A stretch of 64,000 nt of DNA, from NCBI RefSeq assembly GCF_051401765.1, contig NC_135073.1, forward strand, positions 2,108,001-2,172,000. The letters are read 5' to 3'. Numbering within the stretch: the first letter of the stretch is position 1; every line of letters starts with the position of its first letter. A program made the position numbers and the translations under genes. The DNA is from Calliopsis andreniformis (taxonomy: Eukaryota > Arthropoda > Insecta > Hymenoptera > Andrenidae). The notes beneath the pieces are model-generated. The model did not search any database and was not told the origin of the DNA. It saw nothing but the letters and a program-made list of their open reading frames with translations. Shown in pieces: positions 1 to 12,352 of this stretch.

Positions 1-2944
1 TAATTGGTTAAAATGTATTAAGTAGAACACGTGGCCCATGGGAGGCGTAATATTCAGAAACTAGAGAAATATCGCAAGTTAGCAATATGGGTCACCAGAT
101 CTTCGTTTCAAAATCGGACAGCAAAAGAAGAGTTAATTATGAATTACATGTAAAAACACGAAAGAAAATCATATTTAGATAACGCATATTAAAAATAATA
201 TTCCTGTGCATAACATATTTTTGTGAGAAAATTAATAAATCAGAAACATAAAATTGTTGGGAAGAAAAAAAATGTCTATGTGCAAAGATAAGATTATTAA
301 CTACAATTTACTCAGAAATCTATTATTTAAGATTAAAATTTTTGATCTATTTAATAAAACATACATATCTACTCTACACGGTTAAATGAAGATAACAAAG
401 TTTCAATTTTCTCACAGTAATATGGTATTCGTAATAACATGAAGCAAACTAACTAAGCTACTCTAAGCTAAATTACAATTCTAGCGTAAGAATAGTTCTC
501 GCTTGGCATTATTGTAGCGGCTTCTATTCTTCGTTTGCCTAAATTTATATTTATTAACACTTAACTAGTATGGCGGGATCACAAAATTTATATTATCTCA
601 CTTTTAATATTGTATAAAATATCAGTGAATTAGTTACAAATAATAGTAAATCTAAAAGCTGTGAATTCTCTGAGTAAATTATTAATTATTTTTGATGCTG
701 GAATTGCAGTGATTTTACCACATCATGTTATAATGCTAACATCATATTTAAGAATTAAATATTGTAATTTTTCAGAGCTTAAACCTTATCTTTTAGATCT
801 TACAATTAGGTTCTAAACCCATGAAATTATTTTTTTTGCATAATTATTATTACTTAAATTTCTATTATTGGAAAAGTCAAGCATAGGTAATATGTTTAAA
901 GTGATTTTATAACATGATAATGGAAATGTGATATAAATAACATTCAATAAACATTTATTAGTTTATTTCTGTATACACGCAAGTAGTTCTTGAGTTACAA
1001 AAATTGTTTATTGGAATATGCTCGTAATTTTTGCAGCAAATAATATTTAAATGTGTGTAAAAAATGACTAAAAGAGGAATCTTTCGCGGAACCTTATGGC
1101 TGAAGACGTTTGAGCGATTGTTTACACATGGTATCTTGCATTCGGCAAGGCCTCGATTACACATTGCAGTTTCAGACATCCACACAAACTTTGCAATCAA
1201 ATTGTAAAAAGAAATTTTTTGTCAGTTACGGAAGACATGACTGAATTTCGTAAAATTCGGTCATTTCCATTCATCAGACAGTAATCCTCTTCCCCTCTTC
1301 CTCTCTTCCCTTTCTCTGTTCGTACACGTGTGTGTACTAGTTCTCGTTTCTTTCTGGTTTTCACAGAGTGGTATAGTAACAAGACACGTCTGGTTTGAAT
1401 TCAGTAATTAGCTGACTAAAATGCAACTATTGAAACAGTACATCAAGTAGAGGTCGAGGAACACGCATATTAACTAGCTTACGCATGTAGGCGGAGTAAA
1501 CTCGAAGGTCAGCTCCGTTCTCCTTTACTCACCGAATATACGGGCGCAGAGAAATGGAGCACGTTACCGTAAGCCACGTTAAAGCAAAATGCTTGACAGG
1601 TGAGCACCAAGGTCTTGGTGAAAGGTCACGCCAGCATTCGCTAGAGCAGTCGAACTTGGTCACGCCATTTGTCTCTTTTAAATTTCAGAAGTTTTCTCAA
1701 AGGAATCGTACTATCAGGTAACAAAGAAGTTCATGAGGTGTTTTACAGTGAAAATCTACAGAAAGTATAGAACTTTGTATAAAATGCTTTATTCCAGTAG
1801 AATGTATAAAACTCTTTCCCACGTTCCCACTTTCTAAGTTCGTAAAACTTGTTTTTGAAATGAAACGTTATGTTTTTAGGAGCACAAAACTTAATCGTTA
1901 TTTTAATCTTTGTTTTATTATGGAGTACCCTGTTTCACATGTGATTGTAACACGGTAAGGAAGGACGAAGAAATATCAGTAGAATGTGATTGAATCTATA
2001 TTCTACATTCTATACAGAAACAGAGTTTACAAACTTGTATTTTATTGGAAAAGAGTTGTAGATCGGAAAGATAATTATTTTAATGAATAAAATTTTATTC
2101 TATAATCTTATGCACATTTCTACGCTTGTTTAACTTTTATTGTAAAAAATGATACGAACTATTTTGTTGACTTGATTATAATTAGAAAATGTGATGGTGA
2201 AAGAACTACGCCAGAATTTTTCAAGTTTTGCCTGGTTAGACCTGTTCTGTGAGGATCAATCGAAGGGAAATCGACTCCCAACCTTATCCCTTGCGCATGC
2301 GTCGACACTTACTGGATTAAATTATGTTACTTTTAAGGGGAATGGGAAGGTAATTAAATAACATTAGTAAGGGTTACCCCCCGATGACTCCGATAGACTC
2401 AGTCTAGTGAACTGCAGCGAAAAGGGGTAACAAAACTACATCAGAACAGGTTTTGAATTTTCTGAGAGATAAACGAAAGGTGTGACAAAGAAAAAAAGGA
2501 AAAGCATGAGAAGGATAGGAGGAAGAGAAAGTTTTATAAATTCGTAGATAAGAAAAACAGGTTAATTTATTCCAGAACACAGTAATGCGTATCTGTTCGT
2601 AAGTATATAATCGGAAAAGGTTTTAATTCTAGGAAGTGATCTATATTATTTCACACTTGGCTGAACTCTCGTTTAAACGTCTATTAGTGGAAAAAGCAAA
2701 TAGAACATATCGAGAGTGAGTAAAATACTGTATCAATCAGCTTCCTCTCGTCTACGCGTAAACGGTAGGTGCATGCTAGCGAAAAGTAATCTAAATTCAA
2801 AGTTCATTGTTTTTGATAATGTCCATCAAAATTTGATACAGCAGAAAATGTATTGAAGCTCGAACGTTGTACTGTTTCATCCTTTTGTCCGATTTCATTT
2901 AAATCGGAATCCCAGAAACAAAATCTTCTCTTAAGCCTTGTTCA

Positions 2945-3265
2945 AATTAGTCAAGTTACTTGAATTTAAGTGGTTTGAACCAACCTGAGCAATGTGAACG
3001 TGTTATTTTGCTTGATTTGAAATATTCTTTCAAGATCCAAGTGAAGTTAACCTCCTTTCAACTTCTCCTTCTCTTGAAATACACATTGATTCATGTATAT
3101 CATGATGTATACTGTACCATACAGAGCAAATTTCAAGCCCTTGATTCAAGACACTTAAATCTTGAATCCAAGTAACTTGACTTGTATGAACACAAACTTG
3201 ACATGAAGCTACTTTAATATAAGTGGTTTGAATTCAAGGAACTTGACTAACTCGAATGAGTCTTT
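2945..3265. repeat. Repeat-rich block with inverted ends
   Basis: TTAGTCAAGTTACTTGAATT at the left is matched by the reverse complement of the right end, TTAGTCAAGTTCCTTGAATT. GTGGTTTGAA, TCAAGTAACTTGACTT and CTTGATTCAAGA units recur between. Probably a decayed MITE or a minisatellite-like block; the open frame 2960-3175 is a by-product. Confidence 0.55.
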
Positions 3266-5396
3266 AAATAGCAATATTGCTAATAAGCTTATCTAAGCAA
3301 TATTGTTTGAAATTTTTACATATACATAATATCGAAAAATGTGATCATTTCTCTTCAAAATAATCGAAATTGCATTAAACAAGAATATTCTTTTAACGAA
3401 GTTGTAGCCATTTAAATGTATATGTATATTTACCATTCCTACGCTTTTCGTGTATGACAACTTCTTCGAGCCATAAAATAATAAATTGAACAAATATATT
3501 TTATTTATAAAGATATATAAGATGTAAAAATAATGTAAAAACACAGTCCCTTTAGCCTGTGACAAGTTGCTGAATCATCTTGATAAATACAGTTTTCTGT
3601 AAGTCTGTGGGGTTCCATAATTGGGCGCAGCAAAATTATTTTTCTCACAGAATGTCTTTATACGTCTCAGTATTTATCACACCATTAATAAAATAGTCTA
3701 TCAACTTTTTGGGTGAAACTTCAACTTCAGAGGTCAAACCATTTGATTTTATGAAAACTTAACTTTTGAGTTCAACATTCTGGTATAAATTCTTTATGTT
3801 TACAACGCCGTTATTTGTAATTTCAGTATTCTTAATTTCATTATTTGTAATTTCACTGTCTTCCTCTTGTTTTTTCTTGCGTCGAACTTGAGTAGATATT
3901 AACAAAGTTATGGAACTGTGAAGCTTGACAATTTTTCATTAACATTTAAGTGCGGCAATAAATTTTGCCATTAATATAGCTGACAGCCAAATTAAAAATC
4001 CATCGACAAAGTTCTCATACTAGAAAATCGATCAAAAGTTAACGTTATAAGTACATACATGTTTAGTTTACTAGCTTTATACGTACGGAATGTACAATTA
4101 TTTTCAAAATTGAAAAGTAATTCGGGTTACATGCAATGAAAAATATAAAAATATTTTAAGTGTACAGTGAAGAAATATACAAATACTACGTATTAAAAGT
4201 TAACAAATGTTATATAAATTGATTTTTTAATAGCATTGTGTACATGTTGCTTCTAGTGCCATGTGATAGGACTTGGATATTAAAAGAACACACAGTTTTA
4301 AAAAACATAAAATATGTACTGAACATAAATACGTTTCTGCAGATACTAGCAGTGCGCAATAATTATTAGAACTGCTATCTGATATATTTACTCGATAATA
4401 AAATAACAAATTTATAATAATAAGGAAGTATGACGAACATGTTTATAGAAGGTAGGGTGAGACGAAGTGTACAGACAGAATTTTATGAAAATCTAAACTT
4501 GAATAAAACTTAATAAATCTTTTGAGGTGCCACAAGTCATTTATAAATGATTATTTTTGTCGATTTTATACGAGTTTTCATACTTTCTCTTGCATGTCAT
4601 AAATGTGATGAATTCTCTTTTAAACTTACATTAAGTTTCGACATGCTCGCAGTGCTATAGTCGCTCATCAACTACAGAACTACAAAGATGTATCAGTGTC
4701 AGTCTCTCCCTTTACTTCCTGAAGTAGCTAACTGCAATGCTTGCAAAACGTTGGGAAAAATTTTTCCAATAGTACACCCGAAAACCACAACAGTGAGAAG
4801 TGTATGTCGCTCGCCGTGAAAGCCTCAAATCTCCGATTTTTCCATGTTTACTCGATCACCTGTGATTGAAACGTTTAGGTCGTCCAACCAAAATGTAGAC
4901 ATGGGCTACTTCCAGTTGAACAATCAGAAACCGTGTCAGTTTGATTGAAATTGTTTTTACACGAGCGACTTTGAACGACTTAAAATCGATTAATTCGATC
5001 AATCGATCAAAAGTTGCCTGATGTAAACGTGGCTTTAAGATGTCCAACCATAGATAGCGGTGCTCTGTACGTCTACTTTATGCTCTCGTCGCTATCCCCT
5101 CTACTGCGTGTAGAATTATGCGAAGCGAGCGTGCTTCGCTTTCGTCTTACCGATGCCGAGAGTGAGAGAAAATGAGAACGAGTGAGAGGGTAATGAAAGC
5201 TAGCGAAAAACAGTGTGAAGCTTTCCATATGAGTGCACCATTTGCCAGAAAAAAAGAATCACAGTACATACACACCTACGTATGTATCTTTCACTGCGTC
5301 TTTCACGTGAGCTGCTCATTTTTCACATTGATTAATTCCACAAGAAAAATATATATTTATCTTAATTATTGAAAGTTGAGCAATCAATCATTTTGC

Positions 5397-5459
5397 ACTA
5401 AAATTTTTAAAAATTCAAAAAATGGTGTTAATCACTTTGGCCTCTGAACGGCTCATATA
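5397..5459. repeat. Dispersed 60-bp repeat, copy 1
   Basis: The block from AAAATTTTTAAAAATTCAAA to GAACGGCTCATATAT matches 17236-17295 in the same orientation with a few changes, including TTAATCA and TTTGRCCT in the middle. Confidence 0.6.
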
Positions 5460-6690
5460 TTAATAATTACAACGTCAAATTAAATTTCATTTGTTATTAT
5501 AATAATTAATTTTTCCTGTAACAAATATGAAATTCATATGGATCTTTAGTTTACTAATTGACACAGATTAAAACATAACATTAAGTACAATTACATTGAA
5601 TTTGTTCTTCAATTTGATACTTCTCTCGTTCGTCAATTTGGTTTGAAAGTTTGAAAGAAATATTAGATTGCGACAAGGTTATAATCCTGAAGAAACGCTT
5701 TAATTTTTTGTATATTTCGTATATTTGTAAAAAGAAAATCTACAGTTTATACACCCTATGCAGAGTATTGTAAAATACGTGGCATAATCGGGTTGTTTCT
5801 ACGTGTAACAACACCTCGTGAAACAACACAAAATTACCAGTCCATACGTGGAGATAGGGGACCAGGTCTGACAGATGTGTTTTTCCGTATATTTTTGTAT
5901 ATTTCAGAACATTATATATGGTACTACGACTTTTATGTAATAATTTCACGAGTTTCATAATTCTATAATGTTTTGACCACAAAAGCCTATCTTGGTCAAT
6001 TTCGTGTCAAAAAAATGTAACACATTACATTACCATTTTCACCCTATTTATTGTTATTATCACTTGTATTTATATACGTATGTTTATTTCTTTTATATTT
6101 TTATATTATAGAATACTGTTTAAAATTATTATTTAAAAAATACTTATGACTTAAAAATTGTGACGCTTTTAACTACAATTATGGTCATGAGTTCAACATT
6201 CTTACACTTAAACAAGAATACTGCAAAATAATCATCTACTCAAGAAAATAACTGTTCTACACTGAAAATCAACTTTTTTGTAATTGTCATAATTCGAAGG
6301 TTATCTATATGCGTATTCCCTTAAGAAACAATGTATCAGATATCGAGAAACTTTTTAGTCGATATCCAAAGTTGCTAATGTTCACTTAGTCTCATCGTTT
6401 CGATAAGAAAACTACAGTTACTTTTGGAAGCTACACCTCTAGCGGTTGTTCTTCGTCTCAACATGTATTTACTTCGTGAAACGTTGGGATTACAGTCAAG
6501 CGATGTGAAATCTTGTTGAAATTACCTAACTTGCCGTTAACAGTCTTCAATGATTCTAGCCTATAACAACGATAGAACGAAGTACCGTTTCTCCAAGACG
6601 ATCGCAAAATTGTAAGGTCGCGTTCTCATATATTTAAGAATAGATTCTCACGCGCGTAATGTGCTATGTAGAACACCTTCATAAAATTAA

Positions 6691-6837
6691 CACGTTCGCT
6701 ACTGCCGCGCCGTTCAAGAAAAAAGACACTAACCACAGACTCGCTTTCAAATTTTCCACACATATTTATGACGTTGAGCTCTCAGGTAAGAAAATCGAGA
6801 TGTCACATGTATGTATGTGATGCTGGCAGTGAGCGTG
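6691..6837. mobile_element. TTAA-flanked miniature element
   Basis: TTAA lies at 6687-6690 and 6838-6841. The ends are CACGTTCGCTACTGCC and, inverted, CACGCTCACTGCCAGC. TTAA target duplication is the hallmark of piggyBac-type transposition; the class is inferred from that. Confidence 0.6.
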
Positions 6838-7186
6838 TTAAAAAAATCCGTGTCATAAATTCATTTCATCAGAAATTAAATTCTTGAAGGTCTTCAATAT
6901 AGTGAAATCATGAAAAGTCATTGAGGTAGTGTCAAATCATAAGTCAATTTTTGAATTTTCAAGTCAATACGAATCTGTAAAGTTAGATCTTAAAGGTAGT
7001 ATCACAAAATAAGCGTATAACTAAAAAACTAAGTATTTCCGCACATATGTGCACATGAATTGTTCTCATTGTCTTCGCGTCTAGAATCTACTCTCCAGAA
7101 ATGTCCCTCATTTTCTGATACACCCTATATATAAATCCAGTCTTATATTTTTGTTTCAATTTCTATCAAAAGGGCGAGATCTCCTC

Positions 7187-7340
7187 TACGCGTTTGACGC
7201 TGCAGCTTGCACCTGCGTCTAAACTCACACAACGGTTTTTAATACACATACGATCTACTGCATTTGTTTTATCATTGTTTTTATGATGTATATGTATGCG
7301 TTGGATGCAAACGTAGGCTGCAACGTCAGACGCGCACAGG
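7187..7340. repeat. Short inverted-repeat element
   Basis: CGCGTTTGACGCTGCAGCTT at the left is matched by GCGCGTCTGACGTTGCAGCC read from the right end on the other strand, followed by similar GCGTCT/CATCCAACG blocks. Non-coding; probably a small MITE. Confidence 0.5.
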
Positions 7341-7711
7341 AAATCCCGCTTTAAGGCTACAGTTATAATGGATATGTTTTCTGATGAACATGTCCGAACT
7401 ATTTATCGTACGAGCGAGGCAAGTTCAGACATAGTCAGGAACTGTAACCGCAGCTTAAGGTATACATGGAAAAGAATAAATTATTATTTAGATTCTCAAT
7501 AAGTAAATAACTCAACGAAATTTTAGTAACTCTTATATTATTCTGTATTGCATACAGAAATGTATCACTAGTTTCATCAATAATATGAAGTCAAAAAAAC
7601 TTTCAAATAATTTAAAGTTACTAAAATCATAATGACTTGTTACAGTCTTCTTATGCAATAAGGTACCTTCGGGATTAACTATTTTGACGGGGATATCTTA
7701 TGATGGATATA

Positions 7712-8133
7712 CAGGGTGTCTCAGAACTTATCGTACAAGAGGGGCTGATTCTACATGAAAAAATAAGATGAAAATGTCCAATAAAAATGTTTGATATCGC
7801 GCTTCGTTTCCGAGAAAATTGAGTTAGAATTATATTCGGGTGCAAGCGTATGGAAGTACAGTTTTGAATGCTTGCAGGGCACACGGGGTAAGGGGAGCAC
7901 GCTCGATTTGACCACTGACTGCTTCCACGGTACGTTAGAAGCATTCTCCATTTTTCGTTTATCCCTCAAATACCTAAAACAGTAGTTCAGTATATTTGTA
8001 CTCAGTTAAAATTCGAAGTCAATTTTCTCAAAAATGAAACAATATTAACAATTTTTATTCTATATTCTCGTCTTATTTTTTCATGTAGAATCCATCCCCT
8101 TTCCGATTGTACCATCAGTCCTGGGACACCCTG
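7712..8133. mobile_element. Non-autonomous element, CAGGGTGTC ends, copy 1
   Basis: TA flanks ends CAGGGTGTCTCAGAACT and, inverted, CAGGGTGTCCCAGGACTGAT. The terminal inverted repeats extend about 60 bp to TTCTACATGAAAAAATAAGA. The overlapping open frames here are by-products. A diverged copy lies at 10937-11375. Confidence 0.8.
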
Positions 8134-10936
8134 TATGTCCCTACATTTTTTAAAGTTGAGAGTGCCTTTGACATTTCAAAGTAACCTATGATTTTTTTCA
8201 TGAAATTACATTTTTTTGTGTTACACGTGCAACTATTTCCAAGACAAATTGATAGAGCTACGACATATTGGTTTTTCAAGGTAATTCAAGGTCTCTGACG
8301 ACTATTTAAATTATCCTTTCACTTTACGTCCAGAAAATATTCTCTTGTGTTCGAAAGGACGACCTTGGACATCATACATCGGTTATGCTGTCCCTAAGTG
8401 ACAGTTTTACCGCCATTAAGCTGGTTTTCGTTATTTCTTAGCAAAGGCAGAAAATACGAATGCTGTGATGATTTGGAAATATCACATGATACAATCGTGC
8501 AGATGCCCTACAATTTTTTTCGACATTCCTCTGAAACTAAAACTATATTAACAATTTTGCTAGGTGTGTAATCTTTGTAAACAATTATTACAGTATTCTA
8601 TTAGGTAAATTTAAATAGCGCAATATGTTTCATTGCGTCTGCACTTTTGTGTATTAATATAGACGTAAAATAAAACTGTATCTTAAAATAATTGAATAGG
8701 ATATATTGCATAAACATTTCAAAATCATTTCTTTTAAACTCTTTCTCTATCGGATAATTTTTGGTAATAAATTAGTAGAGAAATAGATATAATGAAAAAT
8801 AGAATTTTCATTTTCGTTGGCGCGTGATTTATGCTACGTTTGCTGCCCTCGACTGCTATTTATCAGCTCCACGTAAGCGTACAATTCCTTGCTGTTGTGT
8901 TGCTTCGTTCACATTCGGTTTACTTCCCTCATCAAACGATTCGAGTAAAAATCTAAACCAAACATTAAATACACTCTTCTTTGATTATATTTACATGTGC
9001 TTATACATATTCAGTTGAGGATTGAAGAAAATTGTACACTTTTGCAATGATGCTAAACGATACGCTATGTTCAAAGTTAGAAAGCTAAGACTAGTTTTAA
9101 CAAATGAATTAAGTTATAGTTCGATTTAGTGAATTCTTTGTCAGTATAGAATAAAACCAGTGGTTTATTGAAAAAAGGCATAATTTGTTCTAATTTTTTC
9201 TGATTTTTCTTCCATAAATTAAAATTTTCGTTGCATTTTACACGCAAAATGTAACACAATACAACTGCTTGTGGATGTATCGCGAATACGAACAACGAAG
9301 GTGATTGTGTTTACAGCAAAAGTAGAAAATCGATGGATCATCAGAAGCCATTTGCCAACCGTAGCGCGCATCAGATCAGCACATACGAGCAGGCCATGAT
9401 TGGGGGGAGGCTTATAGCCCGAATCAACGTTCAAGGCTTAAAGGGTCTCAGTTTTCCATGTACTAAAATCAATTTTTAGAAATATTTTAGAAAAAAATTA
9501 TTTTCGATTTATTAATATTTTCTTCTAGAAGTCACATTTACTTCAGGACTTTAGTTTATTTTGAGCTAAAAATTGAAAATAGTTATTCTCTTTATAAAAT
9601 CCTCTCAAAAAGTAGAGAATATTTTAGTACAGTATTTTCCATCTCCCTTCAAGCCCAGCCCTGGTCGTCACAGAACCTTAGACCGTGGATTCGTTGCGTG
9701 TTTTGTTACGTGATGCATTACACTCGTTTGAGCGCTCCTTTAGGTATAATGCAATTATTTGGTACCTTCAGTTTAGCACCATAAAGGGTTTCAGCTATAG
9801 TACGCATTATTGTTGGTTGAATGCCCGCCAGACAAGAGGGTTGAGTATCACACTATTCTGCACTCAAAAGGTTAATGAATCGCACATCGTCTGATCGCAT
9901 TCTCGTCTGCGTGCAAGTGAAGTCAGTCGGTGATTGACAAACAACGCTCAGCAACCAAAGCCGTTTTAAGATCGATGATCCATCACCCATAACTGAAAAT
10001 TTACATTACTCAAATTCCACCTATCGTTTATCAAAACAATATATTAACAAGACAGATGTTTCTTGTTTTTCTTTTCATATGTTTTACTTTCTTTATCGAA
10101 CGGTTCGGATTTACATTCGAGGCTTCTCAGTCTACTGAACCGTAAATTATTCTATCAAAAATTATGAAAACGAACCTGTCTCAATACATTCATCTATTAA
10201 CTCTAAGCAAGCTTCATCAAAGAAATATGTTACAGGTAAATCTATAAAAAATTGTTGTTTAGTTACTAATTCGAAAAGTACATTAGGAATTCTGCGTGAA
10301 TACTTAAAGAAATTAAATATACTATTAGAGCCACATTTATAATGGGTACCTTGTAGTGATTTTGATAAACATATAAAATACAATCATGTTTCTGTCCATA
10401 CTTACGAAAGTGATGTAAGTAAAAATGCTGAGAGAATTGAGTTTAATCTTTGTTTTGTGGCGTACCAATTTATAGGTACTACAATATAAGTGATAAATTC
10501 AACTTTGTTAATAAGTGACTTCTAAACAATACTTACATGCCCCTTTTTAAAAGCATGAATGTAGCTTAATGGTATTATCAAAACGAAGTTTCAGTACTGC
10601 TCGTACAAGCTGTTACATATCACCAATCATATTTTCAAAGACACAAAACTGTAGTTGAATATGCAATATGTTGTTAATACGCAGAACGATTTTATACCCC
10701 TGCACTTTATAGCTTATTTTTCTTAACTTGGAAAAAAACATAACTCTAACATATCAACTGTACTATACATTATTACATGTACTTTACTCATTAGAAGCTC
10801 GGCATAATCCTCATTTGTTGAAATTATTTTTTTCTCATTTATACCTTCCATAATATAATATCTAATTAGCCACGAATGTATAAACTAACCTTAAGAAGAT
10901 GCCCTTTGTAGTTAGATTGAGGGAAAAGTGCATATG

Positions 10937-11375
10937 CAAGGTGACCCAAAAATGGTGGTACAAACGGAAAGGCAGTGATTTTATGTATAAGAAAATAAGT
11001 AAAAAATATAAAATAAAATTGCTTGATATCATGTCTCGTTGTCGAAAAAATTGTGCTTTAATAACATTTTATGATCGGGTACAAGTGCACGGAAGTACCG
11101 TTTTGAGTGCTTGAAGGGTACATGGCAGATGGCGTAAAGGAACACTCACAGTCTGACCATTTCTCCTGTCCTTTTTCTACTCTACGCTGGAAGCATTCCC
11201 TTCTCTCCGTTTAACCCTCAATTGCTTAAAACTGCGTCGGTACTCTCATACTCGGCTGGAATCTAAACTTAATTTCAAAGCATATCAAAAACTGTTATTC
11301 TATACTTTCAACTTATTTTATCATGTAAAACACCATCTTCCCACTTAGGTACACCACCAGTTCTGAAACATCCTG
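10937..11375. mobile_element. Non-autonomous element, CAGGGTGTC family, copy 2 (diverged)
   Basis: The copy has the same orientation and order of blocks as 7712-8133: GATATC...TCTCGTT, GGAAGTACCGTTTTGAGTGC, CTGGAAGCATTC, TTTAACCCTCAA. The right end is CATCCTGTA; the left end is decayed to CAAGGTGACCC. Confidence 0.72.
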
Positions 11376-12065
11376 TATATTGTATGTGCTTAGTTGGAAC
11401 GGATGAATGTGGAAATGACCGGAAGTGGTCATATAATAGCAAGCAAATACATTTTCATTATTCCATAGACGTTATGTCATTAGCAGTAGAGACTCATTCA
11501 TTTGAAAATTACATCAAGTATTTCACATTTTGTTGCGTTTTATATATCTAATCTCTGCCTAATCTTGGTAACAGCTGTTTTTCATATTCTCATAATTTTT
11601 ATTAAACAATTATGTCCTTATTTTATAAATAACGAAGGTATTACCTGATCTGGAAGTTAAAATGATAGCATTGAAATAGCTGTAAGTCCTGCCTATTTCG
11701 ATTATCGATTTTATTTAGAAAACAATGCGTGAATAGTATGATCAGCAAAGCATAACTGGTGATCACATAGATCGATCAACACTTATCTATGTATTAATTT
11801 AAAAAAAGTAAATTCAACGAAAAAGAAACGCAAACGCGATAACATTTCGTATTTTTCAAGTAAATTCGAAACTAGTAAAATGATTCGTAACCTTCATTCA
11901 GTATCGTATAACTAACATCATATGTGTACATCAGTTTTGTCAAAACTCCTGTATTAAGCGTAACACGTATAGTCTGTTATATACAAAAATATTTATTTTA
12001 TTTAAAAATAAAAACTACAATTGTCAACGAAAACAGTAACCCTAAATCCATAGTTTAAATATTAA

Positions 12066-12213
12066 CACATTGAGCACCGACCCCGTGATTTTACGAAATT
12101 TTCAGCAATGGCGTCGACTGCCAATCACGTGATAGTGCAGAATTCTATGACTACTATACGTTCTGCTGGCCCTTAAGTTCCCAACAGCGAATATTTAGTC
12201 GCTGTGCAATGTG
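12066..12213. mobile_element. TTAA-flanked miniature element next to slingshot exon
   Basis: TTAA lies at 12062-12065 and 12214-12217. The ends are CACATTGAGCACCGAC and, inverted, CACATTGCACAGCGAC. It sits 73 bp upstream of the slingshot exon at 12287. A similar lone end (TTAACACGTTGGTGG) is at about 20301. Confidence 0.65.
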
Positions 12214-12286
12214 TTAAAGTAAAGGATATTATTCTTGAAATTATCAAGTTGTGCAGAACCTGATCCTCTTCCTTTTCTTCTTGCAG

Positions 12287-12352
12287 AGGCTTTAGCGTCA
12301 GCGTTTGCGGCCGGCAGCATATCTTCAAACCAGTGTCCGTACAGGCTATGTG
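12287..12352 (+). CDS. ssh: slingshot exon (SSH-N end, 66 bp)
   Basis: A pyrimidine-rich tract ending TTCTTGCAG precedes the exon and a consensus donor GTAAGT follows it. The reading is GFSVSVCGRQHIFKPVSVQAM, with one base at the start completing a Gly codon and TG at the end. The TG joins G at 40880 to make Trp, as expected for the conserved QAMWSALQ of slingshot proteins. The exon lies 28.5 kb from its neighbour and is easily missed, because no long open frame marks it. The preceding exon should end in the DGDGG motif, which I did not find in the window. Confidence 0.9.

Larger units (their letters stand above)
1..12286 (+). other. Slingshot intron or 5' region, non-coding
   Basis: No exon could be supported. 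The expected slingshot motifs before DGDGG were looked for by eye and not found, so this is probably one intron continuing left of the window. It contains inverted-repeat elements at about 2945-3265, 7187-7340, 6691-6837, 7712-8133, 10937-11375 and 12066-12213, and a dispersed repeat at 5397-5459. The rest is AT-rich sequence in which I see nothing. Confidence 0.6.

Noticed and set aside
4838..5045. ATGTTTACTCG...GATGTAAACG pair suggesting a small inverted-repeat element
   Set aside because: Matches are short and do not continue inward; not better than chance by eye.
10162..10383. 73-codon minus-strand frame with a coding-like acidic end
   Set aside because: No recognised domain, no splice context, no second copy; may be a transposon scrap.
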